A stretch of 64,000 bases of DNA from NCBI RefSeq assembly GCF_003284725.1, contig NZ_PGTO01000013.1:1-64000 (forward strand), given 5' to 3'. Shown here in pieces: positions 60,912 to 64,000 of this stretch. The stretch comes from Paramagnetospirillum kuznetsovii (GTDB lineage Bacteria; Pseudomonadota; Alphaproteobacteria; Rhodospirillales; Magnetospirillaceae). Each line of letters starts with the position of its first letter. Positions within the stretch are counted from its first letter, which is position 1. A program made the translations under genes and the position numbers. A model generated the notes under the pieces. That model ran no database searches and was not told where the DNA came from. It saw only the letters and a list, made by a program, of their open reading frames with translations.

Positions 60912-61543
60912 AGCATCCCCGCTGCGTAGGAATTGGATTGATGGCGCGGCTTGCTGTCTTCCGATGACCGGCGCACCCAGTTCCGCCATGTGGCAGGCCA
61001 ATCCAGTTTGACGCCCTTGGCCCCAGGCTGCGAACGCCAGTAGTCGCCAAACTTTGCCCATTCGCGGTCAGGGTCAGCGATGCCTTCACGGGAAGCGAAG
61101 TCCCGTTGCTCAACCGTCAGACATGCGCCGTCAGGAAACCTCGACCCCTTTTTTCCGATCTGAGGGAGCGCGGGCGGAACGCCGTCTTCTCCCTCTCTCT
61201 CTTTCTCTGTCTCTCTCTCTGTCTCTCCCTCTGGTGCATCATCTTGATATCGCGGTGATATCACGGTGATATCATCATGTTCCAGCCAGTGAGACAGAGC
61301 CAAAATCAATGACTTAGCTTTTTCGTCCGAAATCCTGAGACGGAATGATATCTTCTTGATATCAGGCAGATATCCATCTGTCTCAGAAGCTATAAGCCAC
61401 AGCATAACAAGCGCCTTCGACGCCTCGGGATCGAGCGCAAACCACTCGGGATCGTCGAGAATGTCGCGGTACAATTTAATCCAAGGCGGGCGACGGTCCT
61501 TGAAGTGCTGGAACTTGGCCCAATCTTTGATGCGTATGCTCAT
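60908..61543 (-). CDS. Phage replication initiator/organiser-like protein
   Basis: This 211-residue protein opens IRIKDWAKFQHFKDRRPPWIKLYRDIL, common in phage replication proteins, and a winged-helix-like FRLRISDEKAKSLILALSHWL. A charged linker (ETERETEKEREGE) made by a CT/GA-rich microsatellite separates a C-terminal DnaT-like WAKFGDYWRSQPGAKG and DWPATWRNWVR part. It probably recruits the helicase to the origin. Confidence 0.82.
   Translation of the reverse strand: MSIRIKDWAKFQHFKDRRPPWIKLYRDILDDPEWFALDPEASKALVMLWLIASETDGYLPDIKKISFRLRISDEKAKSLILALSHWLEHDDITVISPRYQDDAPEGETERETEKEREGEDGVPPALPQIGKKGSRFPDGACLTVEQRDFASREGIADPDREWAKFGDYWRSQPGAKGVKLDWPATWRNWVRRSSEDSKPRHQSNSYAAGML
61188..61231. 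repeat. CT/GA-rich microsatellite
   Basis: An almost pure run of CT and TCTC units over about 44 bases encodes the Glu/Arg/Thr linker of the replication protein. Length changes of six bases would keep frame, so it is prone to slippage. Confidence 0.8.
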
Positions 61544-61737
61544 TGGACACCCACCATCTTCTTGACGGCAGGAAGATCCATGCCAGTTTCGGCCAACAGC
61601 AGACGATGGACGGTGACGTAGTTACCAGAGCGCCGCTTGTTGACAGCCTGGGTGGGCGGGCATTCGACCGGAGCCGGTAACGGCGTTACCTGTTGACGGC
61701 GACGATTAGCCAAGCTGATAAATCCGAAGATCTTCAT
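61540..61737 (-). CDS. 65-residue phage protein
   Basis: This small basic protein reads MKIFGFISLANRRRQQVTP and ends VTVHRLLLAETGMDLP with AVKKMVGVQ. It overlaps its neighbours by four bases. Its end resembles an HTH-like recognition tail but the family is unknown. Confidence 0.65.
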   Translation of the reverse strand: MKIFGFISLANRRRQQVTPLPAPVECPPTQAVNKRRSGNYVTVHRLLLAETGMDLPAVKKMVGVQ

Positions 61738-62180
61738 GCTAGCCTCTTGCAGATCTGATTGTTGAATAGGGTGGCGTGAAGTGGGACGCCCCAGTTGTTC
61801 AGCGTGATGGCGACTTCTTCCAGCGACCGGCAGACGGCCCACTTGGCGCCAATTGAATTTGAGCGAAGGCTGAATGCCTTCTGTGTGGGAGACAGCACGC
61901 CCTTCTCTGCCTTCAATTCGATGAAACCAGCGGTGCCGCCCGGCAGGATCAGGCAGATGTCAGGAACGCCAGGACGGACGCCGAACGCCTTCAGCTTCGC
62001 CGCGGTCTTGGGCGAGCGGTATTCCCCGTTGGGACAATGCCACCACAGGCACTCGTCATCATGCAGGGCGAGGCTGAGATAGGACGCCACAGCACGGTGA
62101 AGCCGGTCCTCGGGCGAACCCTTGGACCTAGCCTTCCGAGCCGCCGTCGATGCCGCAAGTTCCGGGCGAAGCTTCAGCAT
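61734..62180 (-). CDS. VRR-NUC nuclease
   Basis: This 148-residue protein has the VRR-NUC core: EDRLHRAVASYLSLALHDDECLWWHCPNG, then FGVRPGVPDICLILPGGTAGFIELKAEKGVLS, in which PD and ExK are the PD-(D/E)xK residues. It likely acts on phage DNA structures during replication or recombination. The ATG at 62180 overlaps the preceding stop; a GTG one codon earlier is possible. Confidence 0.87.
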   Translation of the reverse strand: MLKLRPELAASTAARKARSKGSPEDRLHRAVASYLSLALHDDECLWWHCPNGEYRSPKTAAKLKAFGVRPGVPDICLILPGGTAGFIELKAEKGVLSPTQKAFSLRSNSIGAKWAVCRSLEEVAITLNNWGVPLHATLFNNQICKRLA

Positions 62181-62347
62181 CACAGCACCTGATACAGAAC
62201 GATCAGGCCGAGAATGATGGCGATGACAACATAGAGCGCACGACGCTCCGGTTCGTCATCGTCGATCCAATGCTGGGGGACATCCTCGAACAGGATCGGC
62301 GCGTCATCACGCTTGAAGCGCCCGGTCTTGGGATCTCGATTGCTCAT
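62180..62347 (-). CDS. 55-residue single-span membrane protein
   Basis: This small protein has a charged N-terminal domain (NRDPKTGRFKRDDAPILFEDVPQ) and a C-terminal membrane span ALYVVIAIILGLIVLYQVL. It overlaps the ParB-domain gene by four bases. Role unknown. Confidence 0.65.
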   Translation of the reverse strand: MSNRDPKTGRFKRDDAPILFEDVPQHWIDDDEPERRALYVVIAIILGLIVLYQVL

Positions 62348-63009
62348 GATGCCGCCCTCGTCTTGTCGAATACTGGCGTGTCGATGGCATCCATGAACCG
62401 GCGACGGGCTTCGATGCCAGCCTTGTTCCAAGCATTCATCAAGGCGTTGAACTGGATGGTGTTCACATCGTCTTCATCAAGCGGTGCCTTTTCCTCGATG
62501 ATATTATGAACGCGGACCATCTTCTCGGCGCGACTGACGGCAATGTCTCCGCTCTCGACCTTGGCGAATAGCGCCGGGTCGGCCTTCTGTACCTTCTTGG
62601 CGGCGTTAACGCTGCGCTCTGACACATTGAGCATGGCGGCGGCATCTGCCTGTGAGGTTCCGCAAATTTGCGGCTCCTCTTTCGTATGCTGGTTGTCCCC
62701 ATGTTCAAGGTTCGCCAACTTGGCCGCTACAGCCGCACGCTGGGACTCGGTCAGGTGGCGCCGGGCGAGGTTCTTGGACAGGACGAATGCCAACATTCCA
62801 TCTTGCTGTCCGTCATAGATCTCGAACCTCGGCTCTACTGTGCTATTGGTGCAAGCAGCGTAGCGATTCAGTCCATCTAGAATGAACCCGTCCGAAGTGA
62901 CGGTGATCGGATCTCGCAGGCCGTTGGCACGAATGTCATCGACAAGACGGGAGAAATCCTCCTTCGACATCAACGGGAATATTTGGGCGTAAGGATGCGG
63001 CTTATACAT
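62344..63009 (-). CDS. ParB-domain phage protein
   Basis: This 221-residue protein starts PHPYAQIFPLMSKEDFSRLVDDIRANGLRDPITVTSDGFILDGLNRYAAC, the ParB/Srx N-terminal domain, and continues with KNLARRHLTESQRAAVAAKLA, and a HTH ADAAAMLNVSERSVNAAKKV. ParB-domain proteins in phages act as DNA-binding or nuclease regulators. The C-terminus is helical. Confidence 0.85.
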   Translation of the reverse strand: MYKPHPYAQIFPLMSKEDFSRLVDDIRANGLRDPITVTSDGFILDGLNRYAACTNSTVEPRFEIYDGQQDGMLAFVLSKNLARRHLTESQRAAVAAKLANLEHGDNQHTKEEPQICGTSQADAAAMLNVSERSVNAAKKVQKADPALFAKVESGDIAVSRAEKMVRVHNIIEEKAPLDEDDVNTIQFNALMNAWNKAGIEARRRFMDAIDTPVFDKTRAAS

Positions 63010-63040
63010 TGATGCCTCGCGAAATGAGATCTGGTGGAAA

Positions 63041-63056
63041 GGGGGCTTTCGCCCCC
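63041..63056 (-). terminator. Terminator-like hairpin
   Basis: GGGGGC (63041-63046) pairs with GCCCCC (63051-63056); on the minus strand it has a GAAA tetraloop and is followed by TTTCC. It sits just after the 301-residue gene and before the ParB gene and could partly separate them. Confidence 0.6.
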
Positions 63057-63063
63057 ATTCCTG

Positions 63064-63969
63064 CTAGCCATGGATGACGGGGAACATCTCGGAGACTTCC
63101 CACTTAGGACCGCTCGCTGTGATAGACCGGCCAGCCTGGAATGCGTTCCAGGCCAAGATGATCCAGGCCGCATAACTGACCTCGCTCAACCGCGTTCCAG
63201 ATGAGTCCTTCGCCATTGCAATCTTCTGGCGAATGCGATTACGCGGGTCGCTTTCCTTGGAGATATTGAGCGCCTTGGCGAACCCTTCAAAAAAAGCATC
63301 CGCTTTCTTCTGGTTCTTCCGTGAGAACATAAAGTGCAGAGCCGTCGCTATCGCAGATCCGCACAGGCCAGCCTTATTGCTGGCAGCACCCCACTTGGCG
63401 CTGTTAGCTAAAAACACTCCGTCGATTGGCTTGCTATAGATGGTTTCCCAAGCACGAAGGATGGACTCATTCGTGTAAACGTCGCGGGTCTTGACCCGGT
63501 CATTTTCCAGAAGCAAGCACCACCGAATAGAGGCCGCGATCAAAGTCGAGTTCTTGACTCCGACGATGGCAAGGCAATCAGATCCGGTGCGGACCTTCCC
63601 GATATCCATCTTATGGAACAGCTTATCCTCAATGCCAAAGACGATATGGGTGGTGAACGGGTCGCCTGACTTCAGGCACGCCAGCAAACGGTTCTGACCA
63701 TCGCGCAGCAGGCGCAGATCGGAGAACTTAATTGTGTCACCCGTCAGACCCCATGATCCTGAGTGCATATCGGTGGCGTATTCTGAAATCTTCGCGGGCT
63801 TCTTGGGCCGATTATGAAGATTATGAGTTTCGAGGATGTACTTCGCCATGTCCGGCGTAATGGTCATCACGCGAGATGCAATAGGTGGCGATGCAAGCAT
63901 GGCGTTGAGAGCCTCGATACCAAGCACTTCATAGTGTCCGCGTTGCGGCAGAACAGAAACTTTAACCAT
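63064..63969 (-). CDS. Phage protein with DGQ(H)R-type motif
   Basis: This 301-residue protein has ISEYATDMHSGSWGLTGDTIKF, then LLRDGQNRLLACLKSG and FGIEDKLFHKMDIGKVRTGSDCLA. The RDGQNRL stretch is a variant of the DGQHR motif of DndB/ParB-like proteins, and the whole pattern occurs in many tailed phages without a proven function. AAAGGAATGAC precedes the ATG at 63969. It is the first complete gene of the minus-strand set at this edge. Confidence 0.75.
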   Translation of the reverse strand: MVKVSVLPQRGHYEVLGIEALNAMLASPPIASRVMTITPDMAKYILETHNLHNRPKKPAKISEYATDMHSGSWGLTGDTIKFSDLRLLRDGQNRLLACLKSGDPFTTHIVFGIEDKLFHKMDIGKVRTGSDCLAIVGVKNSTLIAASIRWCLLLENDRVKTRDVYTNESILRAWETIYSKPIDGVFLANSAKWGAASNKAGLCGSAIATALHFMFSRKNQKKADAFFEGFAKALNISKESDPRNRIRQKIAMAKDSSGTRLSEVSYAAWIILAWNAFQAGRSITASGPKWEVSEMFPVIHG

Positions 63970-64000
63970 TTGTCATTCCTTTCTTACAGGATGACCGCCC

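Larger units (their letters stand above)
29570..64000. mobile_element. Podovirus-like prophage, right end outside window
   Basis: From about 29,600 the gene style changes to short, stop-start-coupled phage genes, and the minus strand holds a full virion module. The capsid genes (portal, Bbp19-like, scaffold, major capsid, Bbp16-like cement) resemble Bordetella phage BPP-1, and the tail and ejection genes follow the T7 order (gp11, gp12, gp13, gp14, transglycosylase, large internal protein, fibre). A lysis cassette closes the unit. I see no integrase, repressor or attachment repeat, so the left end is set by gene content only and the right end is beyond the window. Confidence 0.9.

Overview
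The window reads as a high-GC alphaproteobacterial chromosome. The neighbourhood purM-purN next to an HdaA-type AAA+ protein, PerM permease, ppk and ppx, a GapR (DUF2312) nucleoid protein, a 41-residue bL36 and many multi-PAS histidine kinases fit Rhodospirillales, and I would guess a Magnetospirillum-like organism. The genus is inference from style, not from a database match.\n\nBases 1-29,550 are ordinary chromosome. A small catabolic cluster (MFS carrier, GntR regulator, LigI-type amidohydrolase) sits around a perfect palindrome at 2230-2261. Then come a YaiI-like protein, the polyphosphate pair ppk-ppx, a SixA-like phosphatase, an SDR, and the minus-strand chain DUF2066-PerM-HdaA that faces purM. 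A Phd/VapC-type toxin-antitoxin pair is wedged between purM and purN. After a GT9 glycosyltransferase come apt, a three-PAS kinase, msrA, a phosphofructokinase, a YdcH-like protein, folK, folB, gapR, a 40-residue lipoprotein, an N-formylglutamate amidohydrolase and rpmJ. The region closes with a hybrid kinase, a TPR-radical SAM-SPASM protein and another sensor kinase whose PAS domain looks like LOV without its cysteine.\n\nBases ~29,570-64,000 are a podovirus-like prophage that continues past the right edge. Its left arm is 13 tightly coupled small plus-strand genes (29,610-34,060), including a DNA-level pentapeptide-repeat gene and several Cys-pair proteins. After a terminator at 34,128 everything is on the minus strand. 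Read in transcription order from right to left it holds: a DGQHR-like protein, a ParB-domain protein, a VRR-NUC nuclease, a replication initiator, a primase-helicase, a MazZ/DUF5664-type protein, terminase small and large subunits, portal, a Bbp19-like protein, scaffold, major capsid, a Bbp16-like cement protein, tail tubular A and B, gp13-like/GNAT, gp14-like, transglycosylase and giant ejection proteins, tail fibre, then lysis genes. Capsid genes resemble Bordetella phage BPP-1 and tail/ejection genes resemble the T7 plan. No integrase, repressor, reverse transcriptase, RNA polymerase or DNA polymerase is visible here.\n\nThe most interesting signals are a nested 90-codon gene with a strong Shine-Dalgarno inside the 1,929-codon ejection-protein gene, a family of matching hairpin leaders in front of phage transcription units, and a pair of near-identical palindromic operators flanking the terminase genes. 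No tRNA, rRNA, CRISPR array or complete insertion sequence was seen. There is no gene-free stretch longer than 300 bases; 1-147 holds nothing I can name.
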